From positions 1 through 49,065 of the forward strand of contig JAJPHP010000022.1 in assembly GCA_021325255.1 (NCBI GenBank): a stretch of DNA of 49,065 nucleotides, in the 5' to 3' direction. Both the position numbers and the translations under genes were made by a program. The notes beneath the pieces are model-generated. The model ran no database searches. It saw only the letters and a program-made list of their open reading frames with translations, and had not been told where the DNA came from. Every line of letters starts with the position of its first letter. The first letter of the stretch is position 1. This document shows, one piece after another, positions 1 to 9,180 of the stretch. The stretch is from Nitrososphaerota archaeon. Lineage in GTDB: Archaea > Thermoproteota > Nitrososphaeria > Nitrososphaerales > CADDZS01.

Positions 1-326
1 ACCGCGTCGGCTAGCCCGGAGACTTTCGTCGTGTTGAAGTGAAAGTCCTCGCAAATCTGCTGCGTGATTCTCTCCTCGACAATGCAGGAAGCGTTGCCAA
101 AGACCTCACGGATTGAATTGACAAACTCCTCGGGGTTGCTCGCTACATCCTCGCTGGAGAGGCCGACCCTCCTGTTAAGGTCCCAGAGTACTACATTGAG
201 TACACCGCCACCGTACGCGTCTATCGCGCGCTTCACACACGCGAGCATCATTGAATTGGCTCGGGCTCTGCGATCCTCTTCTTCTTGCTCGCATAGTTCT
301 GGATCGGGTTGCTCTCTGGATCGCAT
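1..326 (-). CDS. NitrOD5-like small protein, cut by window start
   Basis: The frame is open from an ATG at 326 to the window edge (about 108 residues, C terminus missing). A purine-rich GGAGGGG sits about 30 nt upstream. The N terminus is acidic and Arg-rich. A helical segment follows with the pattern AIDAYGGG, then FVNSIREVFG, then IVEERI. That order (short helix, Ser/Asp-rich link, a REIFG-like helix, an E-I repeat helix) resembles the NitrOD5 domain of Nitrososphaerota proteins, whose function is unknown. The family assignment is from remembered pattern, not a search. A second minus-strand frame overlaps it upstream (175-531) but shows no family resemblance. Confidence 0.6.
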   Translation of the reverse strand, partial: MRSREQPDPELCEQEEEDRRARANSMMLACVKRAIDAYGGGVLNVVLWDLNRRVGLSSEDVASNPEEFVNSIREVFGNASCIVEERITQQICEDFHFNTTKVSGLADA

Positions 327-974
327 TCGCACGGGTCCACTCCGTTTCCCCTCCTTTTCCGCGATTTCGTATATCTCCTTTATTGGCGATTTCAAAAATC
401 CTGACAGCGTTCCCCATATTTTGCGCCGTGACATATGCAGCATGAACGCCTTTCCATACCAGAGGGACTGAGTCAGGGAAAGGATTCCAAATCAACTGTT
501 TTAGTTCCGCGAGCACCGCATCGGCCGACACAAGCTCTACAACGGCTCCTTTAGCTCAAGAACCAACCCAACTTTATTCAACAGTTCCCGATAGCGAGGA
601 TCTCGCCTTCTCCTTCAAGAAAAGGTGCAAAGCGTAGCGTCAAAGGAACTAGCACGCGCGACTCAGCGCAACGAAACATTGCATTGAAGATAGCATCCAT
701 CTCGCCGAGAAAATACCTCATATAGCCAATGTTGCGCTCAAGGGTTGCTCCCCCCTTGAAAGAATGCTCGAGCGTTTCCAATGATCCTGTTTGCTCCCTC
801 CACGTCTCCCTTCAAGGCAGTGAGGTACCCGCGAAAGCACAGCGCGCCGAAATCCCCAGGAGACAGTCGTTCGAGCACTTTGACCTCTTCCTCAGCTTTT
901 TGATAGTCCCGACCGCTATTCTAGCATACGTTATTGTTAAAGCGCCACAATTTAAGTTCCTTATCTGGTTAGGA
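327..974. other. gap without a supported gene
   Basis: Frames are open on both strands here, but none has a recognisable domain, convincing start or good composition. Residues encoded just upstream of the hydrolase fragment, on the plus strand, do not resemble the N-terminal half of that family, so this is probably eroded DNA. Confidence 0.4.
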
Positions 975-1319
975 CACATCACCTCTGACCCTGCACTGGG
1001 GTATGGTCTGCGTATACTAGGGAAGCAAGAAATCAGGAAAATGGGCGGAATGCGAAATCTCATGCCAGACCTCCAGAAATTAAAGGAACAGACACTCGTT
1101 GAGATAACGGGAGGCAAGGTCGTGGCGCCCACTCTGATTGTCTGGGGTTACAACGATCCCTCGGCTCCGGTCTCATTGTGTTTCAAATTATTTGAGATTG
1201 TGGCCAGGGGGACCGCAAGATCGCAACTGCACATTTTAAACCGCGCGGGACATTATTGTTACAGAGAGCACCCCAACGAGTTCAACAGTCTACTAAGTAG
1301 CTTTATCCAGTTGTCATGA
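975..1319 (+). pseudogene. C-terminal remnant of an alpha/beta hydrolase
   Basis: The encoded segment matches the C-terminal third of meta-cleavage-type (C-C bond) alpha/beta hydrolases. A lid/linker region with GKQEIRKMGG is followed by TLIVWGYNDPSAPV, which carries the acid of the triad, and by NRAGHYCYREHP, which carries the catalytic His. The frame continues upstream to 729, but that part has no nucleophile elbow (G-x-S-x-G) and no oxyanion-hole segment, so the N-terminal half is lost or unrecognisable. With the nucleophile missing it cannot act as a hydrolase. A domain-sized truncated protein is possible but less likely than a decayed gene. Confidence 0.65.
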
Positions 1320-1465
1320 TTTCTTCGGCCCGCAAGATTCCTCTTTTTGTAGTAGATTATTTCTAGTTCTTGGACACTATCCTCTATTTTTGTTTCCTCA
1401 CTGTCCGAGGCCCGGAAAACGGAAGAGGTATTCGAAGAATTGCTACGGGAGTCGGTGGAAGACAG

Positions 1466-1912
1466 ATGACTGTTGTAGAGAACGAAACTGAGGATCAAGT
1501 TAGGGCAGAATTGATTGTGGCGGAAGAGACAGTAAGAGAGAATGAAGTGGAGGGGAGAGGAGCTGGGACTAGCCTTCCCTCTGCGTCGGCCGCCGAAGAG
1601 CAACCCCAGAAATTAGGACGGCCTTGGGATAACGACAGCGGCGATTGGCGTGGCCACCGCGCCCTTCCCTTCATCGTCGAGTCGATACTCAAGGTTGCGA
1701 GGCCGGGTGCGAAGAAGTCGATCATAAAGTCCAAGGCGAGGCTCAGCAACCATCAAGTCAACCATTACCTGGAGTACTGCCAGGCGGCTGACCTAATTTC
1801 TGTGAGGGAGGATGTCGAGGATTCAAGGTACTACTTCACTTCTATCAAAGGACTGAAGTACCTGGAGCTCATCGGCAGTCTCCGTTCTCTAGCGAACCTC
1901 GATGAATGGTAG
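1466..1912 (+). CDS. winged helix-turn-helix protein
   Basis: The protein is about 148 residues from the ATG at 1466; the frame is open further upstream without a better start. The N-terminal 60 residues are acidic and low-complexity. The C-terminal 80 residues form a small winged helix: FIVESILKVARPGA, then helix KSIIKSKARLSNHQVNHYL as helix 2 and recognition helix, then a wing with DSRYYFTSIKGLKYLELI. This resembles the ArnR1-like wHTH proteins common in Thaumarchaeota. It probably binds DNA as a regulator; the target is unknown. It ends in TAG. Confidence 0.65.
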   Translation: MTVVENETEDQVRAELIVAEETVRENEVEGRGAGTSLPSASAAEEQPQKLGRPWDNDSGDWRGHRALPFIVESILKVARPGAKKSIIKSKARLSNHQVNHYLEYCQAADLISVREDVEDSRYYFTSIKGLKYLELIGSLRSLANLDEW

Positions 1913-2087
1913 ATAGCCTGTAGGAGGGCAAGTGTAGGGATTTCGGAAAGAAATCGAATGAGTTTGTCCGAAATTGCTCAGTTTGATAGGGATATCTTAA
2001 GTAAAAAGCACCTACGTTCGAGATTAAACGTTTTGGGACTTCTTTCTTCCCATCTCGCCCCTGCTATTGAAGAAATGAGCCGAAGCC

Positions 2088-2522
2088 ATGAACCAAGAAC
2101 GTGCACTTCAAAAGTATTCCTGGATAATCCTAGTCTTCGTGGAGTTCTACACATTACTGGTTGCATCAGTTTTTCTTGGCATCTTGTTCTTCGACTTGAT
2201 TCCAACAGCTCCTTTTGAAGTCTCCATATTCGAGGAAATCCTCACTCTTATCTAGCTGGTGCTCGCAACTGCCATAATCCTCAAACCTTTTCGTCACCGG
2301 AGAAGATGGGCCTGGTACGTTCTTTGGACGCTCCCAATATTCTGGGGGTATGTTCTCTTAACCACTCTTCGGGAATCCTTTCAGCACATTTCAATTTTGG
2401 CTTCCCCGCAAGATTGGACAGCACTGATTTTGCAGGCAATTTTAGTTTGTCTGTCTCTTTTGGGTCTTCTCTTGCCCCTCAGAAGCTTTTTCCCAAAGAG
2501 ACCAGAGTATCATGTTTCCTAA
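2088..2522 (+). pseudogene. small membrane protein interrupted by in-frame TAG
   Basis: Reading from the ATG at 2088 gives a hydrophobic segment (about residues 11-38, WIILVFVEFY...), then an amber codon at 2253-2255. After it the same frame continues with no shift into two or three more membrane segments (LVLATAIILKPF, WTLPIFWGYVLL, ILVCLSLLGLLLPL) up to 2522. The whole would be a roughly 144-residue protein with about four membrane helices and a charged C terminus. Continuity of hydrophobic pattern and frame on both sides of the stop argues for one ancestral gene. A GTG at 2259 could start the second half separately. I do not recognise the family. Confidence 0.5.
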
Positions 2523-2611
2523 GACCTTCAAGAATACTCTAGTATCAGTGGACTAGCTAGAAAATGGGGAATAGGCCAGTAAACTTGAGATTCCATAACA
2601 TGAAGCTATAG

Positions 2612-3079
2612 CTAGAAAAGTTGAGCAATAAAGACTCCGAGAACGGCGCCGTAGATAATATGAGAAAGAAAACTGATAACCAGACCACGTCCAATTATTT
2701 TGAATCTGCCCTTTGATTCAAAAAATCTCCTTGTCGCGAAAGGCGAAACTAGCCAAAGTAACAGGTTGTAGAAAATTGCAGATTCTAGGATCGAAAGGGG
2801 CGTTCCTGCCAATCCTGGAAGTAGAAGAAGTAGCAGAAGCAGGTAAATGACCCCAAGGATGACACCATGAAGCAGATGCATCGCTACCGCATAACGAACT
2901 TTGACTGATTTTTTCTGAGCTCGAAAAATCATTGACGCCATGACCGAGTTTATCTGCCACTCGGTCACCCCCTCCATGCCCCACTCTCTCCAAAAGGGAA
3001 TCTCGAAAATACTCATGCAGACTGCAGCTACAAACCCACCGACTGCGGCATAGGCAATAGTGGCAAAGGCTTCAAGCAA
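2612..3079 (-). CDS. polytopic membrane protein of unknown function
   Basis: The protein has 155 residues and four predicted membrane helices at roughly 5-25, 62-88, 95-115 and 130-152. Helices 2 and 4 carry related motifs, HLLHGVILGVIY and SHIIYGAVLGVF, suggesting an internal duplication. That H-x2-G-x2-LG pattern recalls small integral membrane families such as DUF1440 (YagU) or DUF6789, but I cannot assign it firmly. A cytoplasmic loop with MASMIFRAQKK lies between helices 1 and 2. It is followed on the same strand by the DCC-family gene. Confidence 0.65.
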   Translation of the reverse strand: MLEAFATIAYAAVGGFVAAVCMSIFEIPFWREWGMEGVTEWQINSVMASMIFRAQKKSVKVRYAVAMHLLHGVILGVIYLLLLLLLLPGLAGTPLSILESAIFYNLLLWLVSPFATRRFFESKGRFKIIGRGLVISFLSHIIYGAVLGVFIAQLF

Positions 3080-3126
3080 ATTTCCGCAAAGCTCTCTGCT
3101 ACTAGGTTACAAAGAATAGTTGCCGT

Positions 3127-3612
3127 TCATAAAAAAGATCTCAGGAAACCGATGATCTGATCCCCGTTTAGAATCCACTTCGTCTGCTTTTTTGCCACTA
3201 CTTCATCCATTCTTCTTCTGTCAATGAGCGATGAAGAAGTAGTAGATCCAGCCTTGTAGCCACAGGAACCATTATCGTGGAGTCTTGATAGCGTATTGTA
3301 AACAAAATTCATAGCATTTTGACTCCACGGTACTTTGTGAACAAGCGCAACAGCGATGCTACCTAGTGGAAGTAGCGCCAAAAGATTCGGAATCGCGACA
3401 GCGCCACTCGAAACCTTGCCTTCGACCGAGATGAGATGGAAAGATCTGTGTCTTCGATTTCGCGGTATCGAATCTAGTATCCCGGACTCATCTGCTTTGA
3501 CGAGTGAAAGGTAGTCCAAGCGATTGTATCTATCAAGCCAGTCGACGAGACGCCTGAATTTGGAGCAGGGTCCGCAATCTGCGTCGTACACAATCAGGGA
3601 TTTGCCTCCCAA
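3127..3612 (-). CDS. DCC (DUF393) family thioredoxin-like protein
   Basis: The 161-residue protein opens with a beta strand and the family signature at residues 8-17, YDADCGPCSKF. This is the D-x-D-C-x-x-C motif of the DCC/DUF393 family, thioredoxin-fold proteins assumed to have thiol-disulfide activity. A further family feature is a mid-protein Gly/Ala-rich segment (SSGAVAIPNLLALLPLG) and a helix containing VPWSQNAMNFVYN. The Ser/Thr-rich C-terminal 50 residues are not part of the core fold. Substrate unknown. Confidence 0.75.
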   Translation of the reverse strand: MGGKSLIVYDADCGPCSKFRRLVDWLDRYNRLDYLSLVKADESGILDSIPRNRRHRSFHLISVEGKVSSGAVAIPNLLALLPLGSIAVALVHKVPWSQNAMNFVYNTLSRLHDNGSCGYKAGSTTSSSLIDRRRMDEVVAKKQTKWILNGDQIIGFLRSFL

Positions 3613-3719
3613 AATCGGAATGATGCCCCCTATATTTTCTTAGTGTGAAAAGTATGTAAGCTAAATGGTTGGACGATGTTTTTCAGAGCCCAATTTCAGT
3701 GGGAGCGCTATTCACATCA

Positions 3720-4271
3720 CTAGAGATCCCTACAGGCTAGGGGCGAGAAAGTCTCGAGCGAATGTCTGACTCGGTTAAAAGATCCACTTTCCACAAAAAT
3801 GAGCGAAATGTGTTCGCCTGTTCGAGGAGTTATCACAATATACGACGTCAGAATTTCGCGCCGCTTGAATTCAATCTTAGATACCTGTGCTCTTTCGATC
3901 TGGTAGACCTTCCTCTTCTTTTCAAGATCAATGATGGAAACTACCGTGGAATTTCTATGCCATGCTGTCAAAATCCCAGCTAAGATGAATACCAAGCCAA
4001 TGAACTCCAAAAAGTATCCTTCCACTGGTATGCTTGCTGAATTCATCAAGTATTCAGTAATTATCCCAAAGACAGTGAAGAGCTCAACAACAATGCCAAC
4101 CAGCAATGCAGGGAACATCATTATTTGTATCCAAGCAGGTGCATAGGTGATGAAGATTCGTTTGCTCGTAACGTACACGCCCAGGCATCTCGGATCAAGC
4201 CTGCTTTTTCGAATCGCGGGACTTGCGAGACCAAACGTGTAGGTCTCTCCGCCTTCAACTAGCGCAGGCAT
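3720..4271 (-). CDS. membrane-anchored PH-like protein, unknown function
   Basis: The protein has 183 residues. Residues 1-45 contain beta-type segments (LDPRCLGVYVTSKRIFITY), two membrane helices follow (about 48-72 and 86-104), and the C-terminal 75 residues are again strand-rich with basic patches (KKRKVYQIERAQVSKIEFKR). The split arrangement of 'vtskRif.tya' plus helices plus 'vSkIe' strands looks like the bPH2/YdbS-type architecture, in which a membrane hairpin is flanked by pleckstrin-like strands. The family call is tentative. Confidence 0.6.
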   Translation of the reverse strand: MPALVEGGETYTFGLASPAIRKSRLDPRCLGVYVTSKRIFITYAPAWIQIMMFPALLVGIVVELFTVFGIITEYLMNSASIPVEGYFLEFIGLVFILAGILTAWHRNSTVVSIIDLEKKRKVYQIERAQVSKIEFKRREILTSYIVITPRTGEHISLIFVESGSFNRVRHSLETFSPLACRDL

Positions 4272-4345
4272 TACGGGTCTCTCTATGAATCCACTTTGCT
4301 TGAAATGCTGGCGCGAGATAAAAAGCTAGAATACGATTATCAGGC

Positions 4346-4513
4346 CTAGTAACTGGTTATTGTATGAATAATTAGACGAAAGGGGCTTAATTCTCCTAAA
4401 ACGACTGTAATCAAAGCAATTGTCACACTTATCCACACTGTGCCAAATCCGATAACTACTCTTCCCGCTAGGGCCCTGTTAAAGTCCCTGAAGTAGCCTA
4501 CGAAGAAAAGCAC
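4346..4513 (-). CDS. small membrane protein
   Basis: A 55-residue frame starts at GTG 4513 and ends TAG. It encodes LFFVGYF, then a positively charged loop RDFNRALAGR, then a clear membrane helix VVIGFGTVWISVTIALITVV. The positive-inside arrangement and hydrophobic periodicity favour a real peptide or the tail of a larger membrane protein. An in-frame stop lies only about 24 nt upstream of the GTG. No family recognised. Confidence 0.3.
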   Translation of the reverse strand: MLFFVGYFRDFNRALAGRVVIGFGTVWISVTIALITVVLGELSPFRLIIHTITSY

Positions 4514-4537
4514 ACGGTTCCAAGCAGATTTGAGACG

Positions 4538-4756
4538 TTAAGGGCATAATTTATTTGCGAGGTGAAGAAGGAAGGTAAGAGGACAACTATTCCGCCGATC
4601 GACAATTACAGACATGTCCTGAGTACAGTTTGCGGGGCAATTTTTCATAGTAGGCAATTTTCCTTTTACGTCGCTTTTTGATAGTGACATCAAGATCTTA
4701 TCGTACACTTGCCGTCTTTCAGTTTCATCCATGTTTTCCCAGAATTGAATCGTCAA
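4538..4756 (-). CDS. hypothetical small protein
   Basis: The 72-residue frame has a plausible helical N terminus (FWENMDETERRQVYDKILMSLSK) and a Cys-containing middle (KNCPANCTQD). The last 15 residues look random. It may be a real small protein or the head of a decayed one. No family recognised. Confidence 0.3.
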   Translation of the reverse strand: MTIQFWENMDETERRQVYDKILMSLSKSDVKGKLPTMKNCPANCTQDMSVIVDRRNSCPLTFLLHLANKLCP

Positions 4757-5410
4757 GATTTTGCTCTATTATTGAGGATGCGAACATCTCTTCTTTGCTA
4801 CTCGACTTCACTGATTCTATGATCCTGAGATTGGTCCTCCTGTTGTAATTTTCTTCTTGACGAGTCCACAGTTGGAAGATTCGACATCGGGGGAGATTCG
4901 AGTCCCTTGGTCATTCCTCCAATTTCTATCTCCCGCCTGCAAAGCGAAGTCTGACGCTTATCGCACACACGGGCACCCGAATCCTCCTCCTTTGTAATCT
5001 CGTTTGCAGTTAGTTATCCCTCTAATTTACAAAGCAGAATTAATCCTAATCTTCTTGAAATGACCTTTAGCTGGTGGGAAGTTCAAGGTCATCCGATATC
5101 TAGTAATCTCCCTGACATCTGTCCACCGATTCAAGAACTCAATTCGCAGAAGGCTCCTCAACTTGGAATGTCAATCCATTGCAGGCCGTCCGGAGTATCT
5201 TTCTGTCGCAGAAAACAAATGAAAATAAGAGTAACGGAGTTAGGATTTGAAGTGATGAATTCGTCGGGTACTTCAAACCAAAACCTAGCAGGATTTCTTT
5301 CTCGCGACCGAACCTGTGACAATCAAGAAACTCGATCGCATGGCCGCCCTTACTGCTGTTGTTGAATTTATTTCTTAACTTGCCAAGGATTATTCTCTTT
5401 TTGTTGCTAG
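4757..5410. other. gap without a supported gene
   Basis: A 38-residue minus-strand frame (4798-4914) has a GGAGG directly before its ATG but an otherwise unremarkable hydrophilic sequence. A plus-strand frame at 5060-5365 has poor composition. Neither is called. Confidence 0.35.
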
Positions 5411-5623
5411 CTTCTTCGCCTTAGGTGGTGTCAGGCAATTGGAGCAGCACAATGCGTAGTAAAAGCCAAAGAAAGTGGAACAGTAGGAATTCCGCAACCC
5501 AAAATCATTTGGATGCGTGCGGGAAGGGAGTACTACGAGCAAAAAAGAGGTTGTATTCTACACATGAATGATCTTTCTTACACCCTCAGACTCGCCATGC
5601 GTTCACGATTTGATCGCTACTAG
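5411..5623 (+). pseudogene. possible remnant of an unidentified gene
   Basis: An open frame without a usable start encodes a protein-like stretch, VVKAKESGTVGIPQPKII followed by WMRAGREYYEQKRG. The composition is far better than the surrounding frames. It runs into the 3' end of the convergent isochorismatase pseudogene. I do not recognise the family. It is recorded as a probable gene remnant. Confidence 0.2.
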
Positions 5624-6230
5624 CAACTTTGCCAAAGTGCCTCCCTATGTTCAGCTCTGTGGCCTCTTGCAGCATTTTATCATAAGTTGCAGTGCAATCC
5701 CTAACCAAGACTATATTGAAATCTCTCATCGCTCCTTCTCTAGCAGTCGATTCGACGCACACATTTGTTGCGGTTCCGGTTACAAGAAGAGTTCTGATTC
5801 GGCGCGATTTCAAGACAGTTTCGAGATCAGTGTTGAGGAAAGCGCTGTACCTGTGCTTTGTGACGACGTACTCGTCTTCTTAGGGCACGAACTCTTTGTA
5901 TTTGTCGAAAGTCTTTTCGCCTTCTGAGCCACGCCTTGCTAGTCCACTTCTGCCTCCTCCAAAGTGCTTCCATGAAACAGTATCTGTAAATGACGAATGC
6001 TGGTTTCTTGCATGTATGATGAGCAATCGGCGATCCCTGCACAGGCTCATGAATGAGGCAAGCACCGGTGCCATTACCTGAACCGCATCCACACTGAATC
6101 CAAGCTTGCAATACCCACCATCCTTACTGCAGTAGTCGTTTTGCATATCAACGGCGATTAGGGCGGTGTGTCTTGGATTTACAAGTTCCTCGAAACTCCA
6201 AGACAGCTCTTCATCGCGTTCAGAGTACAT
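5586..6230 (-). pseudogene. isochorismatase-family hydrolase broken by one TAA
   Basis: Read through a single TAA at 5880-5882, this frame gives a complete isochorismatase-like cysteine hydrolase of about 213 residues, the normal family length. The N-terminal half has the catalytic Asp in LIAVDMQNDYC. The second half has the catalytic Lys in VVTKHRYSAF and the nucleophilic Cys in GTATNVCVEST. All three triad residues are therefore present, but on opposite sides of the stop, with no frameshift. The stop falls in a linker between KEFVP and EDEYVV. Possible causes are recent nonsense mutation, a sequencing error or readthrough. Intact members hydrolyse isochorismate, nicotinamide or N-carbamoyl compounds; the substrate here is unknown. 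Confidence 0.85.
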
Positions 6231-6285
6231 ATTGTACGTTTATGCCTCATTTCTACCCAACTAGTTATACGTTAGGATTATCATC

Positions 6286-6414
6286 ATGAACAGGGGTCAG
6301 AGAAAAAGGTTGGAAGCCAACTTTAGTAAGGAGACAGAGCGCTTCTTGAGCGAGTTGCCCCATTTAGAGACGATAAATTATTCTATCTTCTTTTCGCACG
6401 CCCTGCCTGCATAG
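6286..6414 (+). CDS. small hydrophilic protein
   Basis: A 42-residue frame with an ATG start is divergent from the isochorismatase pseudogene. It encodes a basic N terminus (MNRGQRKRLEANFSK) and an acidic-hydrophobic helix (ETERFLSELPHLE). A TTATAC element lies about 20 nt upstream. Composition is protein-like. No family recognised. Confidence 0.3.
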   Translation: MNRGQRKRLEANFSKETERFLSELPHLETINYSIFFSHALPA

Positions 6415-6443
6415 AAGGAAGGATGATGCCTAAAAACGATCGA

Positions 6444-6713
6444 TCATTGGTTTTGACTGGCTACTAAAGGAGAGGCGTATACAGTTAGTCCGCCTGATCC
6501 GAGCTGCCTCAAGATCATTTTCAATTCGCCGAGTATCCTCGCATTTTCCTTGACATATGCAATCACTCCATCCAATTCCCTGTTCTGACGATCAACCACA
6601 GGGCCTATGCGATCTTTAACAAGCTCAAGCGCGAGCACCACTACCTGGTCATATTTAATTGCCTTATGTAGCAAATCGCTAGCTTTTCCAACTTTGGCAT
6701 TATCAACGCTCAT
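6444..6713 (-). CDS. small helical protein of unknown function
   Basis: The 89-residue protein has an ATG start and is almost entirely helical with heptad-like spacing (ASDLLHKAIKYDQVVVLALE, then ENARILGELKMILRQLG). The C terminus is short and flexible. The first helix, rich in Ala, Leu and Lys, resembles TPR- or VHS-like adaptor helices but is too short for assignment. Good codon composition and an ATG support a real gene. Confidence 0.5.
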   Translation of the reverse strand: MSVDNAKVGKASDLLHKAIKYDQVVVLALELVKDRIGPVVDRQNRELDGVIAYVKENARILGELKMILRQLGSGGLTVYASPLVASQNQ

Positions 6714-7082
6714 TATGACAAAATAAAGTCACCGAATCAACATCGGTAGGCATCGCAGAAAAGTGGCACGTGACACAAAGATCTATAGGATACCCGCAGC
6801 TAAGCTTAGATCTGTTGTCACATTATGTTTAGGACAGACTTAGGGCAACCAGAAAGCAAATAGAGTATTCGAAAGATTTAGGGCTCAGAAAAAGGGGTAT
6901 GTCGCGTTGACCGGGTGAGGATGAAACCAAACCATAAATCGAGAAAGAAGTATAGTTAGAGCGTTGCGCACATAAGAGTTGGCACACGCCGAAGGAAAAT
7001 TAAGCAAGTGTGGTCAGAAATAAGAATCAAAAAGAAATTAGCAGCCCACTTTCCCTCTCGCTTTAATTGTCTCCTCATTTTT
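6714..7082. other. gap without a recognised gene
   Basis: I see no convincing reading frame or RNA here. The stretch is A+G rich and lies between two minus-strand genes, so it should hold the promoter of the 6444-6713 gene. Confidence 0.35.
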
Positions 7083-7508
7083 CTAGAGAAGGTAGGTCTT
7101 CAACTCGAAATCGCCGCTCCGGAGGTCACAAACCAGCTCGTATCTCCCCTTCCTTGGGTTCAGCCAAGCTAGTTTCGAGGACTGGGTCACGAATGTCGCC
7201 TCCCCGTCGACGAAGTACTCAGAAGGACCGCTCAGCCTTCCTGACCCGTGACCTAGACTTAACGCGACCTCACCCTCGGGCGTCCCTGACACGCACCTCG
7301 CGTCCAGTTCTAACGTGCCGTCGCTCTTTCGAAAGACCTCGGTCGTGTCCCGGTAGCGCCCTGAGAGCAGCCCTCTGCTTTCTCCTATATGGTTCTGCTC
7401 CACTCTGGTGCCGAACCGGTTGATCTCCTTGACAGTCGACCAGACGGTCTTGCCCTGCAGGTCTGCCAAGAGCTCTCCGCTTCTGAATCCTCCTTCCATC
7501 TCCTCCAC
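7083..7508 (-). CDS. hypothetical beta-rich protein
   Basis: The 141-residue protein starts at GTG 7508 (an ATG is three codons later). It alternates hydrophobic and polar residues as in a beta barrel: GKTVWSTVKEINRFGTRVEQ, SGRYRDTTEVFRKSDGTLEL, then GEVALSLGHGSGRLSGP. The GRY...G and repeated Gly-turn pattern is reminiscent of small lipocalin- or allene-oxide-cyclase-like barrels (DUF3224 type), but this is only fold-level resemblance. No signal peptide is seen, so it is probably cytoplasmic. Confidence 0.6.
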   Translation of the reverse strand: MEEMEGGFRSGELLADLQGKTVWSTVKEINRFGTRVEQNHIGESRGLLSGRYRDTTEVFRKSDGTLELDARCVSGTPEGEVALSLGHGSGRLSGPSEYFVDGEATFVTQSSKLAWLNPRKGRYELVCDLRSGDFELKTYLL

Positions 7509-7644
7509 ACTTCACAATAAATTTGGGGAAAAAGACTCCCGCCTAATAAATGGGAGACACGATCGTCAACCTTGGTAATGACATTCGAACTCGACTCCCA
7601 ACCGAATATGCGAACAATTCGCCCGAGAAAATCGCGGTACTCGA

Positions 7645-8211
7645 CTATTTCAGATTGAGAGCCGCGAGCCTCCAAACCAGGTGCGGATTGCTTGCAGGCG
7701 TAGTTGCGGCAAGCGCTGCCCCCACTCGGCGACCAATCTCCTCGAACCTCCCCTCCTCTCCCTGCTTTAGCCAGGCGCCAGTAGTACTTCCGTTCTCGAG
7801 GAAAACTGTCGCCGACTCGTGCTCCCCTATCATGAGAAGGCCTTCACGCTTCAACTCTTTCTCGATGAGTTTCGCCGCACTACCGGATAGCGGTCTCTCT
7901 AGTTTCGTATCAAATGCAAACCCATACTTTCCCGAGAGGTCGACGTTCTTGAGACTTTCAAGGAACTGCTTCATCGGCTTGGACGCACTAAGCCATTCCG
8001 TTGGAGCTCCCACGGCAATCAAGTCGTAGGACTTCAAAGATTCTAGACTTGTCACTACTACCTTGGCGTTGACGCAAGAGGTTTGAATGCCTGCCTTTTT
8101 GAGCCCAGACTCGAAGGATTTTGCAATCTTCTCGGTGTTGCCGTAGCGAGTATCGAAAATTACAATGGCGTGCTTGGCTCCACTCTTGCCAGCAATTACA
8201 TTCCCAGCCAA
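7645..8211 (-). CDS. flavodoxin family protein
   Basis: The 188-residue protein has the FMN phosphate-binding loop at about residues 19-27, FDTRYGNTEKIA, after the first strand AIVIF. The second strand leads to DLIAVGAPTEW, the usual 50s/60s loop with an aromatic residue. The C-terminal strand and helix include FDTKLERPLSGSAAKLIEK. This is the short single-domain flavodoxin architecture, which carries electrons with FMN. The first ten residues look like an extension before the conserved core. No partner reductase is adjacent, so the pathway is open. Confidence 0.85.
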   Translation of the reverse strand: MAGNVIAGKSGAKHAIVIFDTRYGNTEKIAKSFESGLKKAGIQTSCVNAKVVVTSLESLKSYDLIAVGAPTEWLSASKPMKQFLESLKNVDLSGKYGFAFDTKLERPLSGSAAKLIEKELKREGLLMIGEHESATVFLENGSTTGAWLKQGEEGRFEEIGRRVGAALAATTPASNPHLVWRLAALNLK

Positions 8212-8827
8212 TTCCAGCTTTCTCCACCTTCACCGTAGAGATAGCTGTGCAACCACTTAAAGCCCCAGCACGATCATCAAGTATGAGAATATCAGTTCTT
8301 TGGCTGATCGGTACTTTAGGGCGCAATTGCTGTTTTGAGCATTCGATTGGCGAGAATCGAACAAGCCTATCATAAAGTACAGACGGATCTATGGTAAGGA
8401 TACGTCATGAAAAGAATGAGGACCTATATCTGACCGATCCAAGAGACCTGGCACTCCGCATGGCGTTTTTCCCCTCAATTGGCGAGGCGCGCTCAGATAG
8501 TCTGCGCAGAGAAAAGCAGGCAGCTCTCCCCAACGCATGAGTGATATTTGCGTCGGCGTCTATATCACGTTGTGAACTGTTTGCCAGCCCACTTTGGTCG
8601 GGCGGTGGGGATAATTGAAAGAGGAGTTTCATTCCTTGTTGATGCTCTCTCAACACCATATTGTCAATGATTGAACTCCTCATTTGACTCTCAGCATTGA
8701 GAATCGTATCTGTTCTTTATATGAGGCCACACTTCCAATGCAATGAGAGGAAGTCGTGTGAGTTTTGGGGAGTAGGAACATCTTGGTGATCGGCCTCTGA
8801 GCATTAGCGATAATCTGGCAAGTAAGC
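8212..8827. other. gap without a recognised gene
   Basis: Several short frames overlap on both strands with poor composition. The 5' part should contain the flavodoxin promoter. I see no RNA gene. Confidence 0.35.
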
Positions 8828-8959
8828 ATGCTCGTCCTCAGAGCAGATTTGTTGATCGCTCTGGTCATCTTCCTTTTTGCACTGGGAGTCAGCTTTGCGG
8901 CGATCGCGACGACACCGGCGATGGCGAAGCGGACAGCAGAAATCAAGACGGAAGCTTGA
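8828..8959 (+). CDS. single-span membrane microprotein
   Basis: A 43-residue frame with an ATG start encodes a short N terminus, one clear membrane helix (LLIALVIFLFALGVSFAAI) and a charged tail (AKRTAEIKTEA). This is typical of archaeal single-span microproteins. The open frame extends a few codons upstream (ALAIIWQVS) without a start. No partner is evident. Confidence 0.4.
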   Translation: MLVLRADLLIALVIFLFALGVSFAAIATTPAMAKRTAEIKTEA

Positions 8960-9180
8960 TTCTCTTCAGTATCTCAACTTCACCATTCTTATCAGAATTC
9001 CAAATGAAGTAGAAGAAGGCCATGTTAATGAGGCATGGACCGATCGTGACGAAGTGGTCCCTTCTAAATTTCGATTCCTAAAAGATATGAAGGACGTGTC
9101 GCTCGTTGTGGAACTCGAGTCCGTGAAGAAGGAGAAAGTAACGGTTGCACTAACAAAAGAAGAAAGACGCCACTCTGTGT

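Noticed and set aside
175..531. 118-residue minus-strand frame
   Set aside because: Overlaps the NitrOD5-like gene in another frame, and its second half is plainly a shadow (Arg-rich). The first 55 residues look protein-like but match nothing I know.
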